Below, piece after piece: positions 28,887 through 41,500 of a DNA stretch of 64,000 nt. The first letter of the stretch is position 1. The number at the start of each line of letters is the position of its first letter. Origin of the DNA: Diploscapter coronatus (Eukaryota > Nematoda > Chromadorea > Rhabditida > Rhabditidae); NCBI GenBank assembly GCA_964036155.1, contig OZ038423.1, forward strand, positions 65,859,249 to 65,923,248, given 5' to 3'. A program made the translations under genes and the position numbers. Below the pieces are notes generated by a model, which saw only the letters and a list, made by a program, of their open reading frames with translations, was not told where the DNA came from and searched no databases.

Positions 28887-29518
28887 TCATTTTCCTGTGC
28901 TCATGCATAAGTTTCCAGCTCCACAAGTATAACCAGTCTAAATTCATGTGAATATGAAAAGTAATTTAACATTAGTTCATACCGCGCAAATACCATTAAT
29001 ACAAGGTCCCTAAGAAGAAAACTTTAAATTGGAGTTTTCAAAAAAACACTTCCCCTTTGAAACTCAACATCCTTTCATAAACTAATTTAACATAAATTTG
29101 AAAAAGTCGCATAAAGTATTGAGTTTCAGTGAGTTAGAATCATAAAACATACGTTTGTTCCACCATTGCAGAGCTAAATTATTTTTTATTATAATTATTT
29201 CAGGATTTCTATTACGTTGCAGGTTTTTGCGCATTGTTGTTTTTTGACTTCGGCCGAATAGAATTTACTGGCACAGAATCCGTTGTTGTTCGAAAACGAT
29301 TTCATTTTTTACTGAAATATTAATTTCGAAAATAATCTCTTACCCATATTTGACAGCTGAAATAGAAAAATATTAATGTATTGCTATACAATTTACTCTA
29401 CCTAATGCTTGCATCAACGCATTGACAATTGGCGTATTGGATAATTGCTAAAACTATTTTTGGGATTTCCTGTAAAATACTATGTCTTACCGAAGCAGAT
29501 CACCAAAATGTAGAACAT
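28887..29518 (-). CDS. Small secreted ShK-domain peptide, copy B
   Basis: Tandem paralogue of the gene at 27339-28477, same strand. Seven exons: 29491-29518, 29402-29447, 29344-29356, about 29216-29290, 29153-29173, 28983-29009, 28887-28937; about 86 residues. The signal peptide, ShK cysteines (CVDA, CQIW, GFC, QC, KTC, LC) and micro-exon match copy A. The linker is shorter, and only one C-terminal exon-pair module is present; here it keeps more cysteines (GPCINGICA, GYTCGAGNLC). The same intron as in copy A lacks a usable AG acceptor. The one AG present, at about 29311, opens onto an in-frame stop. Either this is a real gene with unusual splicing, or both copies inherit a defect. Confidence 0.6.
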
Positions 29519-29830
29519 TCTAACTTTGAGTAGTGAAGAATGGAGCCAAAAAGTGGAATGGAAATGTAAACTTCAGTTCTTCTGATCCTTTTATAGTCGG
29601 AAAACTAGTGTTGGAATTAGAATCAAAATACCAAAATTCCATTATGTAGGTGAAAATTAATGGAATTCGCCCTTTAAATTATCTCTATTTGATCAATAAG
29701 TTCACTTCTCTGGACAAGCAAGTTTGGAGCATATTTGTGCAAATATGAACTTCCCACATTTGACCTTTCAAAAATAAAGGTTATTTGAAATAATCAAAAT
29801 TAGTATTTTATCGAATCCATTTATTAATAC

Positions 29831-30307
29831 CACGCAATCAGGTTCATTAACAAAGGAAATTGGCTCCACACACTTTTGCAGAAATCATGCGGAAGGATTG
29901 CAGCACGTCATTTTTAGGAAAAAATAATTTTGTTACGTAAATTTTAGCTAAAATTTGTATGTTGATTTCAACAAATCTCTACTAGAAACATCCTTTAAAA
30001 AAGTCAATTTTCATTAAAGATTTTCAAAGAAAATCTCACTCAGCTAAAATCTGGGGACCCAGGCACTCCACTGCCTCTCCATGGACTGCTTGCGTATGTG
30101 CAGAGGGCGTCGAAGTTCTGGAATGTTGCAGAATAGTTTTTGAAAAAGAGAAAACAGTTAATCTACGGAAAATCAAGAAATAGCGAAAACTCGAAGAAAG
30201 AATCAAGCGAGCAGCCAGACCACTAACATAGCAATACGGTATTTTTTTTATTAATGTATCGATACACATGCTTTCAATACTTAATCTTTATATGCGATTA
30301 CATTTAG
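29831..30307. other. Spacer upstream of the ShK pair
   Basis: No gene recognised. AT-rich apart from a GC-richer patch at 30040-30120. Confidence 0.4.
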
Positions 30308-30419
30308 ATTCCAAGATTATGACGTAATCAATGAGGAATTTATGGTGATAAATTTTTATGAATACCTTGAAGAATACGATCCGAAAACTAAAAAGTGGAC
30401 TATTATTGGAAGAATATAG
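30308..30419 (+). pseudogene. Orphan exon with one kelch-like strand
   Basis: After a TTTAG acceptor, an open stretch ends at a stop (30417-30419) and reads EYLEEYDPKTKKWTIIGRI near its end. That resembles one kelch blade (Y-D-P-x-T-x-K-W-x-x-I). No upstream exon with further kelch repeats is visible on this strand. It is either a gene fragment or chance similarity. Confidence 0.3.
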
Positions 30420-33400
30420 ATTTCTAATAATATCTGTTCAACGAAATAAACAATGTTTTTCACTTGACAAATTGTGCAAACTTGATTATTCACTATTTCA
30501 AATAATAACCAAGATGAAATTGTGAGAATTTAATCAGATTATAAATTTCTGAATTACAATATTTTACTTCCTGTAATAAATTGTGTCATACTGGAAGAAT
30601 TTATGCAAGATTGGAATCATTCTGAAACATAATTTTGGGTTCAATAATCATAACGAGCGAATACTAATTGATGTTGAAGGTTCTGATCATGCTATTCTGC
30701 AATCGAATTTTGCGTGTTCTTCACGATTCATTTGTTCGCGTTCACTGGCTGGATTTACCGCATATATTTTTTTCACGTTTTTTTTTTAATTAGCCATTGT
30801 CTGGTCGTCTTGTGTCGAAAATCTAACAGTGCTTACCTACTTACCGTTTGGTAAGGCTACTCTTCCCTTTTCATTCCTGCTTCGGCATTTCTCCTTTTTA
30901 CTTTCACTTTCACTTCGATTTCCAAGGTTACTGCCAGCCGACTCTGGTAGAAACAGAAACGACTGATTCGACCGTCCCCTTCCCCTCCAATTCCCGGCCT
31001 CTTACATGTACATTTCCCCCTTTTCAAGTCTTGTTTTGGGTCTTATTGAGATTGGAATCACTAGTATCGGTTGAGGAAAATGGAAGGGGAGAGGAAAGGA
31101 ACAAATAAAAAAGAACGTGCAAAAGAGTAGAAAAATAGAAGGGGCATGTGAATAAATTGTAGACGGCAAGGTAAAGTTGTGAAAAAATCTACAAGTTGAA
31201 AGAAACGCGCAAAATCACGAGGGATCGCAAATAGGACAGATAGGAAGAAGAAGAAGAAAGAAGTCCCATCTTTCCTGCCGGCGCATTATTCAAAACCGGT
31301 CCGAGTCTCGTGTCATCTTCGTCGTCTCATCCGCAAAATAAATCGAACCATACAAAATGAGATGAGAGAATTGCTATTACTTTTGTTCATCTTCAGGTTT
31401 GTTGTTGTCCTGTGATTTTTTGATTTGGTGTTGTTTAGAATTCCTTTCCTTCTTCAATTTATACATATCTCTGCAGGACTCTTCTTTGCTTTTCTCAGCG
31501 AAATTTCAGTTTTTTCTTGTCTTTGTGTCATTGAAAGGAGCCTTCAGATGGGGCTGGAATGGGGAAGGCGAGGGAGTGCGCGAAATGGGTCTTTCTTTGA
31601 CAGACAAGGGACGAAAGACAGAGGGACGGCCCATTTGGTTGTGCCCTGCCTCATGCCATTCTCCCCATTCCCACTTTCTCTGCCTTCAAACAAAGACCTT
31701 GTGGCAACCAGTAGGAAAAAAGTGGGGGAAAATGGAAAGAAGGAGACGGTCGTAGACTGGCAGAGCTGCGAGGGGGAAACGTGAAATTGCGAACAGGGAA
31801 ATGGCATAAAAAGTGAGAGCAGCACGTGAAAACAGGGGAAATCTGCGAGTGATGAGACTGCTTTGGCAGGACCGTTGAATTGCAGCAACAAGAGATGGAT
31901 GGTCGAGTGAAAGGAGAGGGGAAACAAGAGACAAAAACGGAGATGAGAAGGGAAGAGAGGAGTGAGAGTGGCTGCCATAAAACATGCACTCTTACTTTTT
32001 TGCCAAAGCAGGTATTCACACAAGTATTCATACTTTTGCATGCCCAATGTCCACTTTCAGTGTTCCTTTTTCACCTTTCTCTATAAGTGAGAATTCACAA
32101 ACATTCATTCAGTCATCCACTTTCACCAATCAACATCACATCATTATCTTACTTTTACCGCATCTACAGATCTGCATAATCGGTTCACTTCCAACTTTTC
32201 CGCACAAATTTGATCGTTGTTCTCGAAGAAATACGAAATATCGAAACTCCACCACATTCCATCAATTTTCGTCCTAACATTATCTATACCCTTCCCCCTT
32301 GCTTCTCTTTCTAAACTATCAGCCTCTCTCCTCAGTCTTCTATCAGTCAATTCCAAGTTTTTCGCTCTGCTCGTTTCACATCTAATCAACTCGGTGTTTC
32401 TTTTGATCAGCTGCTTCTTCGTACCAAATGAAATTATAGAAATGGAAAGACAGGAAAGAAAGAACAGAGCAGTCGAAGGGGCATGAAGCTTGAGAGTCGA
32501 AGGGTGGCTGTGATAAGGATAAGGGGGCTGATAGTAAAGCAGAGTGACAGAGAGTTGTCTATCTGATAGACACTCAAATTGGAATGACTAGATTTGAATG
32601 AAGGACTGAATTTAATGGAGTCACATGACATGAAGGACTTGTGAGCGCAGAATGGACGGACCATTGGCCACTTTGTCAATAGTTTTATTTAGATGCAGTC
32701 TGTTTAGTCGCTGTTTTAATTCATTACACAAGTTTTAATTTTGCCTACTATTTGATGTGTACAAATTTGACCTAAAATTCAAAGTTGACCTTGGAAGATA
32801 TCTAAAAATACCTTTCATCATAAAATTTTTAATTGAGCAGTAATGATAAATTTTCAGGTCAAGTTTCCACTATTTTGCTAGCAAATTAGTTTATTTTTGC
32901 ATTTCAAGTACTTTTTAATAGATTGAGTGTTTTTTCTTGAATAATTTTTCTTACAAGAGCGTCCCTTGTTAGCGATATGAGAATTTTGCAAATTTAGAAA
33001 AAAAAATTGCGTAACCCAGATAAATATAATTGTGGCGAAGTTTTAGATTAAAATTGTAGAAGTTGAAAATATTTCAAATATGTCATTAAAAATGTACACT
33101 TTTCGGATGCAACTTTTCAGTAAGTTCTTTAGAGTAGGTTATCAAAGAAAAAGTTGTAAAATCACTCTTAATATTGGCAGTATTTATCATTAATCCAGTC
33201 AGCTATTATATTTGCAGTAGAGTGCCGCCGCTTTAACTAACATATCGTCGCTTCCTTACCTTTTCTTTCATCCTCTTTTTATTCTCTTCTTTTTTCATAC
33301 CGGTCCTGTTCTGCTCCAGACATTAACATTTCCCGCTTATTTTCCCTTCTTTCAAGTTTTTCTACAACCTATCTTCGCGTCTCTGTTATTTTCAGTATTT

Positions 33401-35517
33401 TTCCGAATTCTAAAAGCTTGTAAACCGTGTTACTGCGGACTCAAATCGATACTCCGTAATGCGATAATGCAATTTGTAGTCTTCACTATTGGCACTCCTA
33501 ACTCTATCGAACACAACTTGCGATGACTTCCATCGCCTTTCCAAGCAATTTTTGATCTATGAAATTTCAGCATTTTCTATTCACTTTTTAAAATTCGACA
33601 CATTTCGATACTATCAATAGTTGAATTGCTGCACTGACATTCTGTCTTCAACAGTAAGCATTTGGCATTGTTGAATTGTCGTATTGGCATATTGGCATAT
33701 AATGAGTGTAAATCGACAACTAAATGGCTGAATGATTCATTTGTCGATAGTTCTAGTAGTGTCGATTGTAGATTGTAGATTGTAGATGGTGGGTGATGAG
33801 ATAGTTACAATGGCATGGAAGAAGGAAGGAGTGTTCTCGATTCTCGATACAAAGCGATGCGTCTATGCAATTAATAAGATCATGAACCCTGCCCCGTCCC
33901 AGGGCAGCTTCTCTTTGCCCCCTTCAGCTTCTGCTTATATTACCAGAATCTGTCTTGTCTTTTCAGTCTGTCGTGCCGTATCTTCTTTCATCCCCTGCTT
34001 CCTTGACTCCCCATTTTCTGTCTCAGTCTTATTTGTTGTGTTTGCTCTCTTCGCTTCCCTCGCAGCCACACGCAACTAACTGCTTTCTTCTCGACACTTT
34101 GATCCTCACGGAACGCGAAACGAAGGGCAAAGGCAAAGTCGGCTGAAATACGCGGGGCACAGTCAGAAACGCAGAAACGCAAAGTCAAACAAGATTGCCG
34201 CGCACTTTATCGTCTCCTTCGACTGATTCTGTCAACTTTTTCTACGTGAAATTTCAACGTTTCTCACGTGCGTTGAATCTCACGTTTTTTTTTTCGATGA
34301 TAGATTATAAGTCATTTGCATGCCGCTAAATATATTAAAAGAAAGAGGGCATAATTCCAATACGAATCCTATATCTAACCCATCCCATCACATAGTTCTT
34401 TCAGGTGATAAATTATAGCTGATAGTCAATAGACTTACCACCGAGCTATCTCGTTTTTTTGCGCGTCTGTGTTTTAGCTCAGATTCGTCTTCGCTTCCAT
34501 CTCCCACACATTAGGCTCCTCTTTCTTCTCTCTCACTTCTGCTAAAACAACTGTTCAAGGAATTTTCCCATCTTCACATGTGTTTTTTAATGAATGTTTC
34601 TGCATTTCTTTGTCTTTAGCTTTGACTTCTTGCATAGTCGAAATCTGTGACTGAAAATACGGCATTCGCTATTTTTACTCTACAAGGTCATTTGCACCTT
34701 AGCACTGCACTGTTAGTGTTCTGGCTGAGGGCGTCGAAGTGGAAGTCCTGCATCTCAGTCTCACTCAGCCAGCCAGTCAGACTGCTCAGCTGCTCATTTG
34801 TATATTTTCTTCCGTTTTAGCATTCCGTTTGCATCTCCAGTTCTGTGATGATCATAATGCCATGCCCATTGTCAACCCCCGTTCTGCCTTCCCTTTCTCT
34901 TCCTTTGTCAGTCGAGAATGATTCGTTCCTTTCTCGCCGTCCTCTGCTTTCCCTTGTTACCACCCGACTGTTGCTTCTGTCTGTGGTTGCGCCATTTGAT
35001 CTTTGCGCACTCAAACACGAGGCCGTTCGATTGGAAACAAAAAAAAATCCGAGTCGCGCAGTTGTATGACATCACTTGAAGCAAGCCGTATCAGTCTCAA
35101 AATTCACTCTTTCATTTCATAATCGCATCTAGCAAACGACAAGTCAACTAATCAATCTACATGTCAGATCTACACCAAGTCATGACTTAGTTGTTATCTG
35201 CTCATTGCCCGATTGTCTGATGTGGTGCAGGCAAGGCAATCGTGTGGGGGCAGCCAGGTTCTTCCTTCGAATTGCCACTTTTTTCTTTCTCTTTCTTCAC
35301 TTCCTCGTCTGAGCCTCTCGACTTATCGCGCTCTCTCGCTCAACAGCTGCCACTTCTTCGATGAGCTCACACACATTTTCTGTTTCTTCTCAACTCTCGC
35401 TCGTCTTCTCTCGCGCCGAAAAATTTCTTGATTTGGTTGTCTCTTTATCGATAACTTTTTCAGATTTTTCTCGCACAACGACTCCCGTTTAACCAACCCC
35501 AGTACAAGCCCAGAGCC
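30420..35517. other. 5-kb region upstream of the CCCH gene
   Basis: No coding gene found. It alternates AT-rich sequence with C/T-rich or G/A-rich tracts that open meaningless frames (for example 31544-32047 on the minus strand). It contains a GATTGTA triplicate at 33764-33787. It is presumably 5' regulatory sequence, and possibly a non-coding first exon, for the gene starting at 35518. Confidence 0.4.
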
Positions 35518-38500
35518 ATGCTCGACCTGAGCTCTGGCATGCCCATATACAATCTGGACGGAACGTCCGACTCACATAATTACCATCAATCGAACGACTT
35601 CTCGCCCGAGCAACGACCATCCTGGCTGTTCTCGAATCCAATTCATCCGCAGGTATGCATTTTAGCTCCGAATTCCACGAGCTGATAACTGATCAGCTGT
35701 AAAACGAATGTAGGATGATGGACGCATTAACGATTTTCCTCACGATAATAAAACTGATGGAAATGCTAAAAGCGCGATATCAGCGAGCAGATCAATAGAT
35801 CATCGCACATTTCATACGGTTTAAATTTTGCGATTCCGTTAGAGTTGAAATGTAGTCTGTAGTAAAAAGCCATTCGAAATAAGCATTGCTGTTGTTGGGA
35901 TAGATATTCTCTTTAGCAACTTTTTTATCATTTCAAGTCTCGCAAATTGCAGTCTAACAAATCGAGTGAGTTGCATTTGTCCCAAAAACCAATTCGCTCA
36001 TTCGAACCACGAACGCTCCTCTGTTCCGATTACTTCTACTTCTACTTCTTCTATTTGCCTCAGTTTACCTTCCTCAGATACTTCACTTCGCGTTTAATTC
36101 AATCAGAGTAATGACTTTTTTGTGTGTTCTCTTTCTGCCTCAAGCGAGCTTTTCCTCATTCGTGTTGCTACGCTTTGTGTGGTACTATTCCATTTCATTT
36201 TCTTATTCGCGGGGCTTGCTGCGTTTCTTTTTTCCTTTTATAGCCGGTTTCTTTTCTGTGCTTTTGATAATATTTTCTATTTTCCTGGGGGAATTCTTTC
36301 CAATTTCAAGCAAATAGCGCCCCGACTGAGTCAGGCATTGCAACAGGCAGATGAAAGGGCCTATGCATCGTTTTGCATTGCATCGGAAGGTACAAGCAAA
36401 GAAATGTTGAACCATAAACTGCTGCTATGCATAGCCAACGAATACAACAAGAAACTCCTCTTACTCTCCCATTCTCTTCTCGCTCTCACTCACTTGATGA
36501 TGTACGCGAGATCTCTACTTCACTACGACCCGTTCTTATCTAATGAAACACAATTCTTCCTTCTTCGTTTCAATACTCTTATCTTCTTTTGGTCTAAAAA
36601 TGAGCTACTATTTTTCCCTTAGGTTGAAAATAAACAAGTAAAGGAATTATTTCAAAATAATGCATAAATCTGCATTTCAAGAGTGCATAATTTTTCAGAT
36701 ATAATATGAGCTTTCTGTAATTGTTATCGTATAGAGGCCAGGGAATATCAAAAAAGTCAAAGAATAAGAAAAAAACCCGTTGACAAATATGTCAATGACG
36801 ATGATCATCAGATGACAAATACATGAGCTCATTAATAGGCAATACTTTTCTTTTTTCATTTTTCCTTGAAAAAATCAAGAAGAGATCGAGTTTGTACAAC
36901 AAAAATGTTGTTTTTTACCATTTTTCATTAATGAAATGGTTTCAAAATATTTACCGACTGATTATATGGATTTTGGCAATGATCTAACTTAGATTCCCTG
37001 ATTACATAAGCTGCAGCTAATAAAAATTATGCTGCAGAGAATATCTTGATAAGTAGTGCGCAATTATCTAAATTTTTGCATGTGTCTTTGATATCAAATA
37101 GATGACGATATTTAAGATAGAAATCATATAGGGTTTAAAAACGCTTTTCTAAAGTCTAAGAATTTATAGGAGTTCCATATCTGTCAACAATCAAGCTGTA
37201 TCTTGCGCATTCGCATTTGATCCGACCCATTTGGTTTTCCATCGCTTCATCATATTTTCATGAGCTGCCATGGTCGATTCGATGCCTCCATTCTTATTTC
37301 AGTCGATCTTTTCATCTGTTTTCTATCTCTCTCCCTCCTCTCCATGTGATGCTATCCAAGTGTTGTAATGATGGCTTAAGCCTGCCTCTCAACTCTTCCA
37401 ATCTTTCTTCTTTCTCCATCTCCTCGCATCGTACAGCTCATTTTGTCTGAATTCTGTCAGTTCTACTTTTTCCTTATCATTTCTTTGCTTTCCCCTTTTC
37501 TTCCTTCCTTCCTTCTTCCCGTTCTATTCAGTCCTTTCAGCTCCTTCTGTTCCTATTCTGGGACTGCGCATTCACCGCACCGCTCGTATTCACGCACCGT
37601 TTGCACAATGCTTCTATATTCGCTGATTCGCTGTTTGCTTTTTCTTTTTTCCGCTCGTTTTTGCTGCGTCTCGTCGGCTGCCATCGGGAAACCTTTCTAT
37701 TTTCGCCCTGCTGCTCATTTTTCCGCTCCGCGACCGTCTTTCCTCTTGATTCCGCTTTTTCCCTCTTTTCTCAACCCCTTCACGTATTCTCGTTCGCTGT
37801 ATTTACTCAGATCGTTGCCGTCTTCCATCCACAAATCGCTCTCTCTGCTCTGCCCCTCTACCTTTTCTACCTACTCGTAAATTCTTTGCTTGCTCTTCAA
37901 CTGCGAATTGAAAATCGCCTGGCAATAAGTGTGCAGTGCTATGATCGACACAATCATTTGCCTTTCGCTGCATTGCATACTGTTTGTTTATAGACGAAAA
38001 TAGTCACGTTGGTGCTGCGGGGAAATAGAAAGAATAGGAATAGCAAGAGAGAGAGAGAGAGGAAGAAAGGAAGGCAATCTGTTAGAAATCGGAAAACAGC
38101 TGACTTGATTGGAGCGATTCGATTCCAAATGTCGAAATTTTCGGAAGAAAAGGTCATTCCAAGAAGAAAAACCGTAACGTAAAAATATAAACATGTTTAT
38201 TCAGAATCAATAGATCTGTAGATAAATGCGATGTGTGCATGTTCTCTTGATCTGCCGTGATCGGTGCCGTGTGCTGGTCATTTCTATTTCTCTTCCTTTT
38301 TCACTCTCTCTCTCTCTCTCTCTCTGTCCTTCCCCTCTCTCCCCTCTTCGCTCATCCCCGATCTGCATCTACGCGAGCATCATTCCGCGCGGCCTCTTCC
38401 GGTCTTTTTCTTGCCACCCACTCTATTTCGTCCACATTCCGTATGTTCTTTATGTCTTTCCTGTAGCTCTTCTGGCATCCTGATATTATCGATTATCAGA

Positions 38501-41500
38501 CTCGTTTCTGTCTGACACGATTTTTTCTTCGTCTATACTGCTCCATCAAATCGTATCACTCGTTTCCTTCCCTAGCATCAGAGCTGCCCGAGTTTTACGG
38601 CAGACGATTTTTACGATCCGTAAAATTTCATCCCCATCCTAAATACTATCCGATTCGTATTCGAACTAAGGCTTCCATTTTTCGATTCTAATCATAAATA
38701 TATCAAACTCGAAAAATCACCTTCATTGTTAGCTCCGCAGAGGAATGCAACGAATTCAATTCAGCACCTTCAATGCGAAAGAATGAATTACACTGATTCT
38801 TCTCTGATTCCGCTGATTCTTATCAGTTCAGCCAAAAACTCAACTCATTCGATTCCTGCGATTTTATCGTCGACTTTGTTCGATTCTTCGACTTTTCGCC
38901 TTATCACAGATTGTCAAGCAGCAATTTGGTCTCCTACTCGATGCCATTTCGTATTTTCATTTCATTTTCCTCTTCATTCCATTCCATCATTTTTCTTCCA
39001 CTTCACTTCATTGCTTTCTCCGCTCTCTAATCGATTCACTCACTACATACAATTCATGTTTGCAAATTCATCTCATTCGGTTCCTCTTCCATACTTTGAT
39101 CACTAATTTTCACACTTCAATTTGATGTGCCGCCAATCTAATTGCGTCACCTAAAAATACTTCATCATAGAATTCTCGCATGTGGCGACGTCAAGCATAG
39201 TCACCATCCCCTCTCTCCTCTTTACACAACAATGTGTTGTTTTGTGTCATTGTAAATGTCAATGCTTGCCCTTTTGCCCTGCCCTCACTCCTCTCCCTGT
39301 CAATGTCACTGTTTCCTCAGCCATTGGAGGACAGTCATTGCATTGTCTTCTCCATTCCTCATTCTTTGGCTGCATTTTTCACCCTAAAATCAGAAACCAT
39401 GTGTGTGGCTTAACTGCTATCTGCCTCTGCTTCTTTCTCTGAACCGATCTCATGTGTGAGTGTGTGTGTGTGTCGTCGAGATTCGATGAAAACTGCAGTG
39501 TCTGCCGTCTGCATCTGCGGAAAGCTTCTCCTCTCTTCGCTTCTTTCCTCCCTTTTTCCTCTCGATGCTTTTTGTGATTGTCGCACGTAAATGTGGGCGT
39601 GGCCTCGATCACTGCATCGATGCATCGACGGGGATTGACTTGACTTGACTTTGCCATGCTACTTCTTTCCTGTCTCCTCCTGTCTCTTTACTCTGTTACT
39701 TGCGTCGTTTTTGCCTGTTTCCTCTTTTTCTCTGTGTTTCAACTCTCGTCTTCACTTTCCACTCTGCCATTGTGCGTGTGTGCCCTGCCTGTGTGTGTGT
39801 GTATGTCTGTCACTTTCTTCAATTCTTTCCCATCGTTTTCTCGTCGTCCTCCTCCTCAACTCTCTACTGCCTCTCGTCAACTTTTTCTATTTCTTTGCGT
39901 CTTTTACCGCTCCGTCTGTTTCGCGTGTGTGCTTCAGTAGATAGAGCGAGAAAACCTCCGGCGACCTGCCCTCTGCCCCCACTTCTTCAATTCGCCTTCC
40001 CGACGCCTCTACCATTTCTTACGTTCTTCCATTACTACACTGTTCCACCATCATCAGAACGGGAAGCTACTGCAGTCACGCTACCCTCATCACATCATCC
40101 AACTGCTCAGTTTATTGTTGCATATTCACACATCTCTACACACTCTTTGATAGTGCGTTGATGTAAGAGCTGATATGCCATTCGACAACTATCATGATTC
40201 ATTTGCCAAGGAGGTAGGGTCTGACTTGCATCATCACATCCAAGGGGTTCCTCTCTTCCCTCTTCCTTACAATACTAATTTCGTTGCTTCATTAATTCAT
40301 CCTCTATTCATTCAGTAAGTCCCTCCCTCCCTCATCCCTCTTCATTTGCCATTCGCCTCTCTTCTAGCGAAAGTTCCCTCTTCTACTCGTTTACTTTCTC
40401 CGTGTGCCTCTCGTCGTTTTTTTAGCATCTTTCTGCCAACCGGTTATCGTTCTTTTGGATAGGAGGCGAATGGGTTGTGCGGGTTGAAAGGGGAATGGGA
40501 GGGGGAGTGGCCTTGCCGAGAAAGCGAGAAAGAAGGGAGAAAGAATAGCAGCAGCAGCTATTGCGAATTGACGATTGCGCCATCGCATACATACAGTCAG
40601 ACACAGACGAGAAACAGCGAAAGGGGGTAGGATGGAAGGCATTATAGGGTCAGATGATCGCGGAAAGGCAGACGAAGAGAGGAAATGAGACAGACGACTG
40701 GCAGATTGGCAGAGAACGAGAAAGTGAAAGCGAGAATACACGCAAGAAAAACCCAAATAGACCGAAAAACAGCGAATAACCCAGAAAGGAGAAGAGAAAG
40801 AATTGGAATTCTCGTGATCAACCGGTGGGAGCCCATCATGGCAGTTCTATCTGATTGGAATTTTGTATATCGCAAACTTTCATATTTTTGATCTCAACTA
40901 GATCTGTGCGGAGTAATAATGATGGTTTTTCAATCTCTAAAATTTTAGCATTCTTCGTTACTTTCTTCAAACTTGAAAACAATCGTCAAAGAATCGCAGA
41001 TTTTAAATTTCGAAAAAGGCGATATACTATTCAACGCAAACTTGATCAAGCTAATTTCAACTAAAAACTCTATCGGATCAACTCACTCCTTTTCACGGAT
41101 ATGATATTCACGTACTCGACCCGTTATTATCCACTCCTTCACTGGTTTTCATTCTATGAATTTCTGCATATCCGCATTTTTCGAGCGCGATTTATCTGCT
41201 CGTATTACGCGTCTTGCGTTTGAATTCGCATTCCCGGCCCATCCTCCTGCATATTGTGCAATTTGCGTGTATCTGCTTGCGCCGTTGTATCTGTCTGAAT
41301 GTCTCCATGCCCCCCTCCCCTATCATCTTTTCGCTCCTTTCAATTTTTCTGCTCTTCTTCTTGTCAGCTGTTTGTCGATCGATTCATTTTCCCCCTTCTG
41401 CCTGAAATTTCCCCCGTCTTTTTGCGTTGCTTTTTCACCATTTCACCTTCTTATCAAACACTCTACACAAACCGATAACAGTCACAAGTGAAACTGAAAA

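Larger units (their letters stand above)
27254..29830. repeat. Tandem duplication carrying the two ShK genes
   Basis: Two copies, about 27254-28770 and 28806-29830, align across promoter, gene and 3' UTR. Shared landmarks: tttattccttcaa(g/a)aaagcaa at each 3' end (27263 and 28812), ttctctggacaagcaagttt upstream of each gene (28646 and 29708), and tcgaatccatttattaat at each 5' boundary. Copy A is longer mainly because of a large intron insert (about 27743-28163) and the extra C-terminal module. Confidence 0.75.

Noticed and set aside
31544..32047. 167-codon minus-strand frame
   Set aside because: Low-complexity translation of a purine-rich tract, with three overlapping open frames; no gene features.
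34720..34760. Shared word agggcgtcgaagt at 30102 and 34727
   Set aside because: Only 13 bases match and the flanks do not; most likely chance.
36122..36622. 166-codon frame in the TTP first intron
   Set aside because: Composition-driven; no domain, and no splice sites compatible with the neighbouring exons.
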